Origin: Clostridia bacterium
GTDB taxonomy: Bacteria; Bacillota; Clostridia; Oscillospirales; Acutalibacteraceae
Length of the DNA: 55,465 bases
Assembly: GCA_017440965.1 (NCBI GenBank)
Contig: JAFSGH010000021.1
Location: 1 to 55,465 of the forward strand
Direction: 5' to 3'
Part shown: positions 26,505 through 34,981 of the stretch, one piece after another
Numbering within the stretch: the stretch's first letter is position 1
Layout of the letters: every line of letters begins with the position of its first letter
Position numbers and translations under genes: made by a program
Notes under the pieces: generated by a model
The model's input: the letters and a program-made list of their open reading frames with translations, nothing else
The model's database searches: none
Told to the model about the DNA's origin: nothing

Positions 26505-27908
26505 ATGAAAAAAATATTGATTACAGATAAAACGATGTCAGGACTTACGGCAGAACTGAGCTTTCGAGAAAAAACAGAAATTGCAAAGCAGCTTGATAAG
26601 TTGGGGGTTGACGTTATCGAGCTTCCTCAGATCAGATCCGACAAGGCAGATGTGCTTCTTGTAAAAAACATCGTAAGTGTTGTAAAGAAGACTGCTGTAA
26701 GCATTCCTGCAGGATTTACAAAGGAAGCTGTTGAATGTGCAGCCTCCTGCATAAAGGATGCCTATTCGCCTGTTCTTGCAGTGGCTCTTCCTATGTCACC
26801 CGCCGGAATGGAATATATGTGCTCATTAAAGCCCGATAAAATGCTCGCTAAAATAGAAGAGCTGGTTTCATACGCGTCAGAGCTTTGCGAAAAGGTTGAA
26901 TTCACTGCTCTTGATGCAACAAGAGCCGAAAAGGAATTTCTTTGTAAGGCTATAGATACAGCTGTAAATGCGGGTGCTTCCTCTGTAACTCTTTGTGATG
27001 ATGCGGGTGTTATGGATGATGATGACTTCTCTGTATTTATAAATGATGTTTTTGAAGCATCAGAAAAAATTTCCGATGTTTCGGTAAATGTTGATGTTTC
27101 CGATGCGATAAGTATGTCCACGGCTTGTATTGCCGCAGCCGTTAAAAACGGTGTATCCGGAATAAAAACAACAGTTGGCGATCACGGCTATGCTGACATT
27201 GAAAGCATTGCGTCTTTTGTGAAGGTAAAGGGTGAAAAGCTCGGAATCAGCATATCTGTAAAGGATGCAACTCTTAAAAATGTCTGTGATGCTATCAAGA
27301 CCTTAGTTTATCAGGACAGATCAAAGGAATCACCTTATAAGGGTGTGATCAGAAGTGACGATGAGGCAGAGCTTCATAAGAATGATGATTTTGCAACCGT
27401 TTCTCAGGCGGTGACAAAAATCGGATATGAGCTCAGTGCAGAGGACAGCTCAAAGGTATATGATGAATTTATAAAAGTAACACAGACGAGAGAGGTAATC
27501 GGAACAAAAGAGCTTGAGGCAATTATTGCCTCTGTCGCGATGCAGGTGCCTTCTACCTACAGACTTGTAAGCTATGTTATAAATGCAGGAAATGTTATTA
27601 CGGCAACTGCAAATCTATGCATTGAAAAGGAAGGTAAGAAGCTCAACGGCGTTTATGTAGGTGACGGTCCCATTGATGCCGCATTTCTTGCAATAGAGCA
27701 GGTCGTAGGCCATCATTTTGAGCTTGATGATTTTCAGATCCAGTCGGTGACCGAGGGCAGAGAGGCAATGGGCCAGGCACTGGTAAAACTTCGCTCTGAT
27801 TCGGGAAAGCTTTATTCGGGAAGCGGTATTTCCACAGACGTGATCGGTGCAAGTATAAAGGCTTATCTTAATGCACTCAATAAAATAGCATTTGAGGAGA
27901 ACAGATGA
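26505..27908 (+). CDS. 2-Isopropylmalate synthase homologue lacking catalytic residues, with LeuA regulatory domain
   Basis: 467 residues. The N-terminal two thirds align by eye with the HMGL-like TIM barrel of isopropylmalate or citramalate synthases (for example V-E-F-T-A-L-D-A-T-R, G-A-S-S-V-T-L-C-D-D-A-G). However, the catalytic D-T-T-L-R-D-G-E-Q reads D-K-T-M-S-G-L-T-A (8-16), so the Arg and metal-binding Asp are gone. The H-C-H-N-D motif is replaced near 192-200 (S-V-N-V-D-V-S-D), and S-P-E-D reads T-A-L-D. The C-terminal leucine-binding dimer domain (about 335-460) looks intact, with V-Y-V-G-D-G-P-I-D-A-A and S-G-S-G-I-S-T-D-V-I. It is therefore probably not a synthase; a regulatory or unknown role is inferred. 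First gene behind the T-box, overlapping the next gene. Confidence 0.8.
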   Translation: MKKILITDKTMSGLTAELSFREKTEIAKQLDKLGVDVIELPQIRSDKADVLLVKNIVSVVKKTAVSIPAGFTKEAVECAASCIKDAYSPVLAVALPMSPAGMEYMCSLKPDKMLAKIEELVSYASELCEKVEFTALDATRAEKEFLCKAIDTAVNAGASSVTLCDDAGVMDDDDFSVFINDVFEASEKISDVSVNVDVSDAISMSTACIAAAVKNGVSGIKTTVGDHGYADIESIASFVKVKGEKLGISISVKDATLKNVCDAIKTLVYQDRSKESPYKGVIRSDDEAELHKNDDFATVSQAVTKIGYELSAEDSSKVYDEFIKVTQTREVIGTKELEAIIASVAMQVPSTYRLVSYVINAGNVITATANLCIEKEGKKLNGVYVGDGPIDAAFLAIEQVVGHHFELDDFQIQSVTEGREAMGQALVKLRSDSGKLYSGSGISTDVIGASIKAYLNALNKIAFEENR

Positions 27909-30406
27909 TGAAACTCTCTTTTTCAACAAGATATATGCCCGATATGCCGTTGTCGGGATATCTCAGCCTTGCACGGGAGCAGAAGTATAAGGCAGTTGAG
28001 ATATATGATATATATAAAGAATGCTTCGGCGGAGAAAAGCCTTCTTTTTCCGAGACAGGTGTCTTTTCAACAAAAAGAAAGCAGCTGAATACCGGTATTT
28101 CAATATCCCAGCTTGATTTTCCATTTGATATATCAGATCCTGCTGATTATGAAGAGAATCTCAGAAAAGCTGAAGAAATAATAATAACTGCATCAAACAT
28201 AAATGTAAGTCTTGTCAAGGCAACAGCGCTTATTGATAAGGAAACGGCTGTCAGCTTTATTAAGGATATAATTGATGTTGCAATAAGAGAAAATGTTATC
28301 ATTCTTATTGAAACTGCAGGTATTTTTAATGCCTCCGCTGTTCTTTGTGAGCTGCTGGATTCCTTTGCGAGTGACTTCCTCGGTGCCTGCTGGAATATGT
28401 ATTCCACCTTCTTTGAAGGAAAGGAGGATGCGGAGATCACCATTAAGAATCTCGGAGCCTATGTTAAATCTGTCAGCATAAATGATGCAGATAATAACGG
28501 AGATCATGTGCTTATCGGAGAGGGAATTCTTCCCGTCGGTGATATGATAAATGCTCTTCGCTCCGTAAACTATAACGGCTATGTTTCAATAGAATGGGAT
28601 CCCGCATGGCTTCCCGAAATAGATGACTTTGAGGTGATTCTTACATTCTTCGAGTCTCATATGAATGCCTACGGAAATCCTAAAAAGAATAAAAAGCATT
28701 TATACAGGAATAATCGCGGAGACGGCAGGTTTATCTGGAAAAAGGAACAGCTTATCGATATGACCTTCCCTCAGGTGCTTGATGCTCAGTGTGAGTCCTT
28801 TCCCGATCAGATTGCTTTTAAGTATACCACTCTTGACTACACAAGGACTTATTCGCAGTTCAGGGATGATGTTGATACCTTTGCAAGAAGCCTTATTGCA
28901 ATGGGCGTCCGTCCCGGTACACATGTTGCTGTATGGGCGACAAATATTCCTCAATGGTATATTGCTTTCTGGGCAGCGACAAAGATAGGTGCTGTGCTTG
29001 TAACTGTAAATACTGCATATAAGATTCATGAGGCCGAGTATCTTTTCAGACAGTCTGATACCCACACTCTTGTTATGATAGATTCGTACCGTGATTCAAA
29101 TTATGCCGAAATCGTAAAGGAGCTGTGTCCCGAGCTTGCTTCTCACCGTTCAGGTGAGCCGCTTCACGCAAAGAGACTGCCGTTCCTCAGAAATGTCATA
29201 ACCTGCGGATTTACAATGGACGGCTGTATGACATGGGATGAAGCAATTGAAAAGGGAAAGAGCGTTCCCGTCGAAGAGGTCTACAGATATGCTTCTCAGG
29301 TAGATAAGGACGATGTATGCAATATGCAGTACACATCGGGTACCACAGGCTTCCCCAAGGGAGTTATGCTTACTCATCATAATGTTGTCAATAACGGTAA
29401 ATGTATCGGTGACAGAATGGATCTTTCGACCGCAGACAGAATGATGATCCAGGTGCCGATGTTCCATTGCTTCGGTATGGTGCTTGCGATGACTGCTTCA
29501 ATGACTCACGGCGCATCACTTATGCCCCTTCCTTATTTCTCACCGAAGCCTGCACTTGCTTGTATAAACAATGAAAAAATAACCGCTTTCCACGGTGTGC
29601 CTACAATGTTTATCGCACTTTTAGGACACGATGACTTTGAAAAAACAGATTTTTCACATATGCGTACCGGTATTATGGCAGGCTCTCCCTGTCCCATAAG
29701 CGTTATGCAGGATGTGGTAAATAAAATGAATATGAAGGAGATAACCATTGTCTACGGACAGACAGAGGCATCTCCCGGATGTACTATGAGCAGTACGGAT
29801 GATCCGCTTGAGGTCAGAGTTGCAACCGTCGGCCGTGCACTTCCCGAAATTGAATGCAAGATCGTAGATCCTGAAACAGGGGAGGATTGCGAAGATAATG
29901 TAACCGGTGAATTCGTTGCAAGAGGCTATAATATTATGAAGGGCTATTATAAAATGCCCAAAGCTACCGCTTCTGCCATCGATAAGGACGGCTGGCTTCA
30001 TACGGGCGACCTTGCCTGCCGAACACCTGAGGGTAATTACAGAATAACCGGCAGACTTAAGGATATGATAATCCGCGGCGGTGAGAATATCTATCCTAAG
30101 GAAATAGAAGAATTCATTTATACTCATCCCAAGGTAAGTGATGTTCAGGTCATCGGTGTGCCTGATGAAGCTATGGGCGAAGAAATAATGGCCTGCGTTA
30201 TCCTTAAGGAAGGTGAAACGATGACGGAAAATGAAATGAAGCAGTATGTAAGAGACCATATGGCAAAGCATAAGGTTCCGAAATATATTGACTTCGTTGA
30301 TGCTTTCCCGATGAACGCTGCCGGAAAGATACTTAAGTATAAAATGCGTGAAGACGCAGTTAAAAAGCTCGGTCTGCAGAAGGCCGATTCCATAGTTACC
30401 GCGTAA
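27905..30406 (+). CDS. Fusion: xylose-isomerase-like TIM barrel plus AMP-forming acyl-CoA ligase
   Basis: 833 residues. The first 260 resemble the sugar-phosphate isomerase/epimerase (AP-endonuclease-2-like) barrel: M-K-L-S-F-S-T-R-Y at the start, I-L-I-E-T-A-G in the middle and G-Y-V-S-I-E-W-D near its end. From about 275 there is a full acyl-CoA synthetase: Y-T-S-G-T-T-G-F-P-K-G, V-Y-G-Q-T-E-A-S-P, H-T-G-D-L, G-R-L-K-D-M-I-I-R-G-G-E-N-I-Y-P and the catalytic lysine in A-A-G-K-I-L-K-Y. It should activate a carboxylic acid to its CoA thioester with ATP. Linked VOR and aminotransferase genes suggest a branched short-chain acid. The start overlaps the previous stop; the ATG at 27908 (GAGGAG 7 bases upstream) may be the real one. 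The role of the barrel is unknown. Confidence 0.85.
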   Translation: MMKLSFSTRYMPDMPLSGYLSLAREQKYKAVEIYDIYKECFGGEKPSFSETGVFSTKRKQLNTGISISQLDFPFDISDPADYEENLRKAEEIIITASNINVSLVKATALIDKETAVSFIKDIIDVAIRENVIILIETAGIFNASAVLCELLDSFASDFLGACWNMYSTFFEGKEDAEITIKNLGAYVKSVSINDADNNGDHVLIGEGILPVGDMINALRSVNYNGYVSIEWDPAWLPEIDDFEVILTFFESHMNAYGNPKKNKKHLYRNNRGDGRFIWKKEQLIDMTFPQVLDAQCESFPDQIAFKYTTLDYTRTYSQFRDDVDTFARSLIAMGVRPGTHVAVWATNIPQWYIAFWAATKIGAVLVTVNTAYKIHEAEYLFRQSDTHTLVMIDSYRDSNYAEIVKELCPELASHRSGEPLHAKRLPFLRNVITCGFTMDGCMTWDEAIEKGKSVPVEEVYRYASQVDKDDVCNMQYTSGTTGFPKGVMLTHHNVVNNGKCIGDRMDLSTADRMMIQVPMFHCFGMVLAMTASMTHGASLMPLPYFSPKPALACINNEKITAFHGVPTMFIALLGHDDFEKTDFSHMRTGIMAGSPCPISVMQDVVNKMNMKEITIVYGQTEASPGCTMSSTDDPLEVRVATVGRALPEIECKIVDPETGEDCEDNVTGEFVARGYNIMKGYYKMPKATASAIDKDGWLHTGDLACRTPEGNYRITGRLKDMIIRGGENIYPKEIEEFIYTHPKVSDVQVIGVPDEAMGEEIMACVILKEGETMTENEMKQYVRDHMAKHKVPKYIDFVDAFPMNAAGKILKYKMREDAVKKLGLQKADSIVTA

Positions 30407-30442
30407 TTAAAAAAATTAATGGATTTTATTAAATATGTGATG

Positions 30443-30471
30443 TTGACAAATATATATACATATGATATTAT
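30443..30471 (+). promoter_or_regulatory. Promoter of the second T-box unit
   Basis: TTGACA at 30443-30448 and TATTAT at 30466-30471, spacer 17 bases. Confidence 0.75.
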
Positions 30472-30477
30472 TCATTC

Positions 30478-30735
30478 AATGGCTGTGACGAAGAGGCCGA
30501 AAGAAATACCGAAATCAGAGAAACGGCGGATGGTGCGAGCCGTGTGAGGGTTCTTTCAAGGGCTATCGCTTCTGAGCCGGAAGCGCGAAATAACAGTAGT
30601 GTTTCCCGAGTATGCTGCGTTAGTGCAAAGGAGTTGTCGGACTCTGAAGCGGCAACGGCAATAGCCGATGCAATTTGAGTGGTACCGCGGAAAAATTTTC
30701 CGTCTCAAAGAATTTTCTTTGGGACGGATTTTGTA
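30478..30735 (+). promoter_or_regulatory. T-box leader (best-guess specifier AUC, isoleucine)
   Basis: This fills the 350-base gap between the two ligase genes. Stem I base 30481-30484 pairs with 30575-30578, a kink-turn-like bulge follows, then 30490-30493 pairs with 30569-30572. The codon before that helix, followed by G, is ATC at 30565-30567. The AGAGAAA bulge and G-G-A-T-G-G-T-G loop lie near 30516-30542. The T-box core G-A-G-T-G-G-T-A-C-C-G-C-G-G is at 30677-30690, and the terminator pairs 30700-30710 with 30717-30727 before a T-rich stretch. Codon identity is inferred from hand folding. Confidence 0.85.
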
Positions 30736-30756
30736 TTTATAAAGGAGGTTTTTAGT

Positions 30757-33030
30757 ATGCCAACGACAACGAATACGGATAATAAGCTTTATGAGGTTGC
30801 GCGCCGAATTAAGGAGATGCGCTCTATTTGCGATTTTACTATAGAGCAAATGGCAGAAAAGACCGAGGTTACACCTGAACAGTATAGTGCATATGAGGGT
30901 GGTGCAGAGGATCTTCCTTTCTCTTTTATTCATAAATGTGCCCTTGCTTTTGATATAGGTATTACCGATCTTCTTGAAGGTCACAGTGCAAAGCTTACTT
31001 CCTATACCGTAACAAGAAAAGGCGAAGGCCAGACAACAGCAAAGGAAAACGGCATAGAGATACAGAACCTTGCTCCCTTGTTCAAGGATAAGCTCGGTGA
31101 TCCCTATTGGGTAAGATACGAGTATTCTGCTGAGCTTGAGGGAAAGCCTATTCATACAACAACTCACGCAGGTCAGGAATTTGACCTTGTTATAAGCGGA
31201 AGCCTTATGGTAAAGGTCGGTGATCATACTGAGATACTTCATGAGGGTGACAGTATTTATTATAAGAGCTCAACTCCTCACGGTATGATAGCTGTTGACG
31301 GCAGAGACTGTGTTTTCCTTGCATTTATTCTTGCTTCTGACGAAGCTCCCGAGGATATTGCTAAAAACAGAATTATGCCCGAGGCATCCGTAAAGGAATC
31401 GCTTATCTGCCATAAGTTTGTTAAGCCTGTTGAAAATGAAAACGGCGAGCTTCTCGATATCAGCTTTGATAAAACGGAAGAATTTAATTTCGTCTATGAT
31501 GTCGTTGATAAGATCGCAAAGAAGTCTCCCGAAAAAACTGCAATGATACACATTTCCAGAGATAAGCAGGAAAGAGTGTTTACATATCAGGATATAAAGG
31601 AATATTCCTGCCAGACTGCTAACTATTTCAGATCCCTCGGTATAAAAAAGGGCGACAGAGTTATGCTTGTTCTTAAGCGTCACTATCAGTTCTGGTTCTC
31701 GATCCTTGCTCTTCACAGACTCGGTGCTATAGTAATTCCCGCAACCCATCAGTTGCAGGCGCACGACTTTGAATACCGCTTCAATGCGGCAGGTGTCAGT
31801 GCTATTATCTGTACATCTGATGATAACACTCCTATGCACGTTGATGAATGCGCAGATAAGTGTCCTTCGCTTGTAACAAAGGTCGTCGTGGGTGAGCCGA
31901 GAGAGGGTTGGCACGATTTTAATGCTGAATATCAGCTGTTCTCAAGAAGATTCAGAAGAGAAGAGGATACCCCCTGCGGTAATGATCCTATGCTTATGTT
32001 CTTCACATCAGGCACAACAGGATATCCTAAGATCGCAACTCACAGCTTCTCATATCCTCTTGCTCATTTTGTTACGGCAAAATACTGGCACAGTGTAAGT
32101 AAGGATGGCTTACATTTTACAATATCCGACACCGGCTGGGGTAAGGCACTCTGGGGTAAGCTTTACGGACAGTGGCTTTGCGAGGGATCTGTTTTTGTAT
32201 ATGATTTTGACAGATTTGATGCATCAGAGATCCTTCCTATGTTTGCAAAATACAATATTACGACCTTCTGTGCACCTCCTACAATGTACAGAATGCTCAT
32301 AAAACAGGATCTTTCAAAGTACGATCTTTCATCCATCCGTCACGCTACTATTGCAGGTGAAGCACTTAATCCTGAGGTATTCAAGCAGTTTGAGGCTGCA
32401 ACGGGACTTCAGCTTATGGAAGGCTTCGGTCAGACGGAGACTACGCTTACAATTGCAAATCTTATCGGTACAACACCCAAGCCCGGTTCAATGGGTAAGG
32501 CTAATCCCATGTATGATATTGATATCATAAAAGCAGACGGAACACCTGCTCAGCTCGGTGAAAACGGTGAGATAGTAGTACGCACCTCCGAAAAGGTACC
32601 CTGCGGTCTCTTCCTCGGTTATTATAATCAGCAGGAAAAAACCGATGAGGTATGGCACGACGGCTATTATCATACGGGAGACCTTGCCTGGAAGGATGAG
32701 GACGGTCATTTCTGGTATGTGGGCAGAGTTGACGATGTTATCAAGTCATCAGGCTACCGCATAGGACCCTTTGAGATAGAAAATGTTATTATGGAGCTTC
32801 CCTATGTTCTTGAATGCGGTGTTTCTGCTGAGCCTGATGAGCTTCGCGGTCAGGTAGTTAAGGCAAGCATCGTTCTTACAAAGGGTACAGAGCCCACAGA
32901 GGAGCTCAAAAAAGAGATTCAGAAATATGTCAAGGAGCATACAGCTCCCTATAAGTATCCGAGAATAGTCGTATTCAGAGATTCTCTTCCCAAGACTATA
33001 AGCGGAAAAATACAGAGAAACAAGCTTTGA
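30757..33030 (+). CDS. Fusion: HTH-cupin regulator-like module plus AMP-forming acyl-CoA ligase
   Basis: 757 residues; start at the ATG 30757 behind AAAGGAGG. Residues about 10-70 form an XRE-type helix-turn-helix (I-E-Q-M-A-E-K-T-E-V). Residues about 110-200 are a cupin barrel with F-D-L-V-I-S-G-S-L and H-E-G-D-S-I-Y-Y, then T-P-H-G. From about 240 to the end there is an acyl-CoA synthetase most like the medium-chain/ACSM group: F-F-T-S-G-T-T-G-Y-P-K, E-G-F-G-Q-T-E, H-T-G-D-L, D-D-V-I-K-S-S-G-Y-R-I and the catalytic lysine in I-S-G-K-I-Q-R-N. HTH-cupin is usual in regulators, so a ligase sensing its acid or binding DNA is possible but unproven. First gene of the unit with CooC-like ATPase, VOR and ilvE. 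Confidence 0.85.
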   Translation: MPTTTNTDNKLYEVARRIKEMRSICDFTIEQMAEKTEVTPEQYSAYEGGAEDLPFSFIHKCALAFDIGITDLLEGHSAKLTSYTVTRKGEGQTTAKENGIEIQNLAPLFKDKLGDPYWVRYEYSAELEGKPIHTTTHAGQEFDLVISGSLMVKVGDHTEILHEGDSIYYKSSTPHGMIAVDGRDCVFLAFILASDEAPEDIAKNRIMPEASVKESLICHKFVKPVENENGELLDISFDKTEEFNFVYDVVDKIAKKSPEKTAMIHISRDKQERVFTYQDIKEYSCQTANYFRSLGIKKGDRVMLVLKRHYQFWFSILALHRLGAIVIPATHQLQAHDFEYRFNAAGVSAIICTSDDNTPMHVDECADKCPSLVTKVVVGEPREGWHDFNAEYQLFSRRFRREEDTPCGNDPMLMFFTSGTTGYPKIATHSFSYPLAHFVTAKYWHSVSKDGLHFTISDTGWGKALWGKLYGQWLCEGSVFVYDFDRFDASEILPMFAKYNITTFCAPPTMYRMLIKQDLSKYDLSSIRHATIAGEALNPEVFKQFEAATGLQLMEGFGQTETTLTIANLIGTTPKPGSMGKANPMYDIDIIKADGTPAQLGENGEIVVRTSEKVPCGLFLGYYNQQEKTDEVWHDGYYHTGDLAWKDEDGHFWYVGRVDDVIKSSGYRIGPFEIENVIMELPYVLECGVSAEPDELRGQVVKASIVLTKGTEPTEELKKEIQKYVKEHTAPYKYPRIVVFRDSLPKTISGKIQRNKL

Positions 33031-33034
33031 TAAT

Positions 33035-33691
33035 ATGAAAAGAATAACAATACTTGCCGGACACTATGGTTCCGGCAAGACCAATATAGCGGTAAATCTT
33101 GCACTTAAGATGAAAAAAGACGGCTTTGATACTGTAATTGCCGATCTTGATATTGTAAATCCTTATTTCAGAACAAAGGATTCTCTTGACAGACTTGAGG
33201 AATCAGGTATAAAATTAATATCGTCGGAATATGCAAATTCCAATGTGGATATTCCGGCTGTGCCTCAGGAAATGTACTCGATAGTCGATGATAAGGAAAA
33301 ATACTATGTTGTTGACCTCGGAGGCGATGACAGAGGCGCATTTGCTCTCGGCAGGTATTCGGATAAGATAAAGGAAGAAAACGATTACGAATTTATCTTT
33401 GTCTTCAATAAATACAGACCTCTGACACCCGATGCCTTAAGTGCAATTGAGGTTATGAGAGAAATTGAAGCTGCCTGCAATATGAGCTTTACTGCAATCG
33501 TAAACAATTCCAATATCGGCGAAATGACAGATGAAGAAGCAGTGCTTTCATCTTTTGCGGAATGTGAAAGGCTTTCTGTTGCCTCAGGACTTCCCGTTCT
33601 TTTTACCTCTGTAAGTGCAGAGCTTTACGGAAGTCTCATTAAAAAGGCAGAAAATCTGTTTTCGCTGGAGCTTCAGAAGAAAATTATTTGA
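33035..33691 (+). CDS. CooC/MinD-like P-loop ATPase
   Basis: 218 residues. The N-terminus has the P-loop G-H-Y-G-S-G-K-T-N (about 9-17), and [11 protein letters not shown] and V-V-D-L-G-G-D-D (Walker-B-like) follow. This places it in the SIMIBI group (MinD/CooC/ArsA), which often load metal clusters or nickel into enzymes; the extra lysine of classic deviant P-loops is not obvious. It lies 4 bases after the ligase gene and overlaps the region just ahead of the ferredoxin gene. A role in assembling or activating the iron-sulfur oxidoreductase encoded next is plausible, by position only. Confidence 0.75.
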   Translation: MKRITILAGHYGSGKTNIAVNLALKMKKDGFDTVIADLDIVNPYFRTKDSLDRLEESGIKLISSEYANSNVDIPAVPQEMYSIVDDKEKYYVVDLGGDDRGAFALGRYSDKIKEENDYEFIFVFNKYRPLTPDALSAIEVMREIEAACNMSFTAIVNNSNIGEMTDEEAVLSSFAECERLSVASGLPVLFTSVSAELYGSLIKKAENLFSLELQKKII

Positions 33692-33705
33692 ATGGAGAGA
33701 ATATA

Positions 33706-33912
33706 ATGGCAAAAGTTATTTTTACGGAAGACCTTTGTAAGGGCTGCGGACTTTGTGTCGGTGCATGCCCCAAGGGTATCATAAAGCTGTCGGAAAGCCG
33801 TCTTAATGTCAAAGGCCATCATCCTGCCGAAATGACTGACCAAGCTTCTTGCATTGCGTGTGCATTCTGCGCAACGATGTGTCCCGATTGTGTAATTACT
33901 GTTGAGAGGTGA
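33706..33912 (+). CDS. 2x[4Fe-4S] ferredoxin / delta-type subunit of the 2-oxoacid oxidoreductase
   Basis: 68 residues from the ATG 33706 behind GGAGAG. Two cluster motifs are complete: [12 protein letters not shown] (about 12-23) and [12 protein letters not shown] (about 49-60). As the delta subunit in VOR/KOR complexes, it would pass electrons between ferredoxin and the TPP subunit. It overlaps or abuts the alpha-subunit gene by a few bases, so it is very likely part of the complex. Confidence 0.92.
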   Translation: MAKVIFTEDLCKGCGLCVGACPKGIIKLSESRLNVKGHHPAEMTDQASCIACAFCATMCPDCVITVER

Positions 33913-33917
33913 AAATA

Positions 33918-34979
33918 ATGAGTGATATGGTATTAATGAAGGGAAATGAAGCGATAGCGGAGGCTGCTATTAAGGCAGGCTGCCGTCATTACTTCGGTTA
34001 TCCCATTACTCCTCAGACTGAGGTTGCGGCATATATGTCCAAGAGAATGCCTAAAATAGGCGGAACATTCCTTCAGGCAGAAAGTGAAGTTGCCGCTATT
34101 AATATGGTTATAGGTGTTGCTTCCACCGGAAAAAGAGTTATGACCTCCTCTTCTTCTCCCGGAATCTCCCTTAAGAGTGAAGGTATTTCATACCTTGCAG
34201 GCTGTGACCTTCCCGCTCTTGTTGTCAATGTTCAGAGAGGCGGCCCCGGTCTTGGCGGTATTCAGCCTTCACAGTCTGACTATTGGCAGGCAGTAAAGGG
34301 CGGAAGCCACGGTGATTTTCATAATATAGTTCTTGCTCCCGCTTCCGTTCAGGAAATGGCAAGCCTTACGGTAAAAGGCTTCGAGCTTGCCGATAAATAC
34401 AGAATGGTATCAATGATACTTGCAGACGGTACTATGGGACAGATGATGGAGCCCGTATCTCTTGATATAGAAAGCACCTTCAATGTTGAAAAGCCATGGG
34501 CAGTTACAGGTACCAAGGGAGAAAGAAAGCACAATATCGTAAATTCTCTTTTCCTTCAGCCCGAAGAGCTTGAAAAGAAGAACTTTGAAAGATTTGAAAG
34601 ATATAAGCTCGTAGAAGCTAATGAAGCTATGTATGAGGAATATCTTATGGATGATGCAGAGATATGTGTTGTTGCATTCGGTATCACATCCCGTGTTGCA
34701 AAGAACGCTATCAATGAAGCAAGAAAGCAGGGAATAAAGGCAGGACTTATCCGTCCTATTACTCTCTGGCCCTTCCCCAAGGCTGCTCTTTACAATGCTG
34801 CTGATAAATGTAAGGCATTTATCTCAGTTGAAATGAATATGGGACAGATGATCGAGGATGTAGAACTTAGTATCAGATGTAAAAAGCCCGTTCATCTTTG
34901 CTGCCGTACAGGCGGTATGATCCCCGCACCCGAGCAGGTGCTTGCAAAAATTATTGAGGTTAATGAAAAGGAGGCTTGA
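33918..34979 (+). CDS. vorB: 2-Oxoacid:ferredoxin oxidoreductase, alpha subunit (VorB/KorA type)
   Basis: About 353 residues; the ATG 33918 sits behind GAGGTGA. The alpha subunit carries the pyrimidine-binding and transketolase C-terminal-like domains. Visible are M-K-G-N-E-A-I-A-E-A-A, F-G-Y-P-I-T-P-Q-T-E, Q-A-E-S-E-V-A-A-I-N, S-S-S-S-P-G-I-S-L-K and Q-R-G-G-P-G-L-G. These match the short (separate-subunit) KorA/VorB class rather than one-chain pyruvate oxidoreductases. With ilvE and acyl-CoA ligases in the unit, branched 2-oxo acids (2-oxoisovalerate, 2-oxoisocaproate, 2-oxo-3-methylvalerate) are the likely substrates; 2-oxoglutarate is the main alternative. Confidence 0.88.
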   Translation: MSDMVLMKGNEAIAEAAIKAGCRHYFGYPITPQTEVAAYMSKRMPKIGGTFLQAESEVAAINMVIGVASTGKRVMTSSSSPGISLKSEGISYLAGCDLPALVVNVQRGGPGLGGIQPSQSDYWQAVKGGSHGDFHNIVLAPASVQEMASLTVKGFELADKYRMVSMILADGTMGQMMEPVSLDIESTFNVEKPWAVTGTKGERKHNIVNSLFLQPEELEKKNFERFERYKLVEANEAMYEEYLMDDAEICVVAFGITSRVAKNAINEARKQGIKAGLIRPITLWPFPKAALYNAADKCKAFISVEMNMGQMIEDVELSIRCKKPVHLCCRTGGMIPAPEQVLAKIIEVNEKEA

Positions 34980-34981
34980 GT

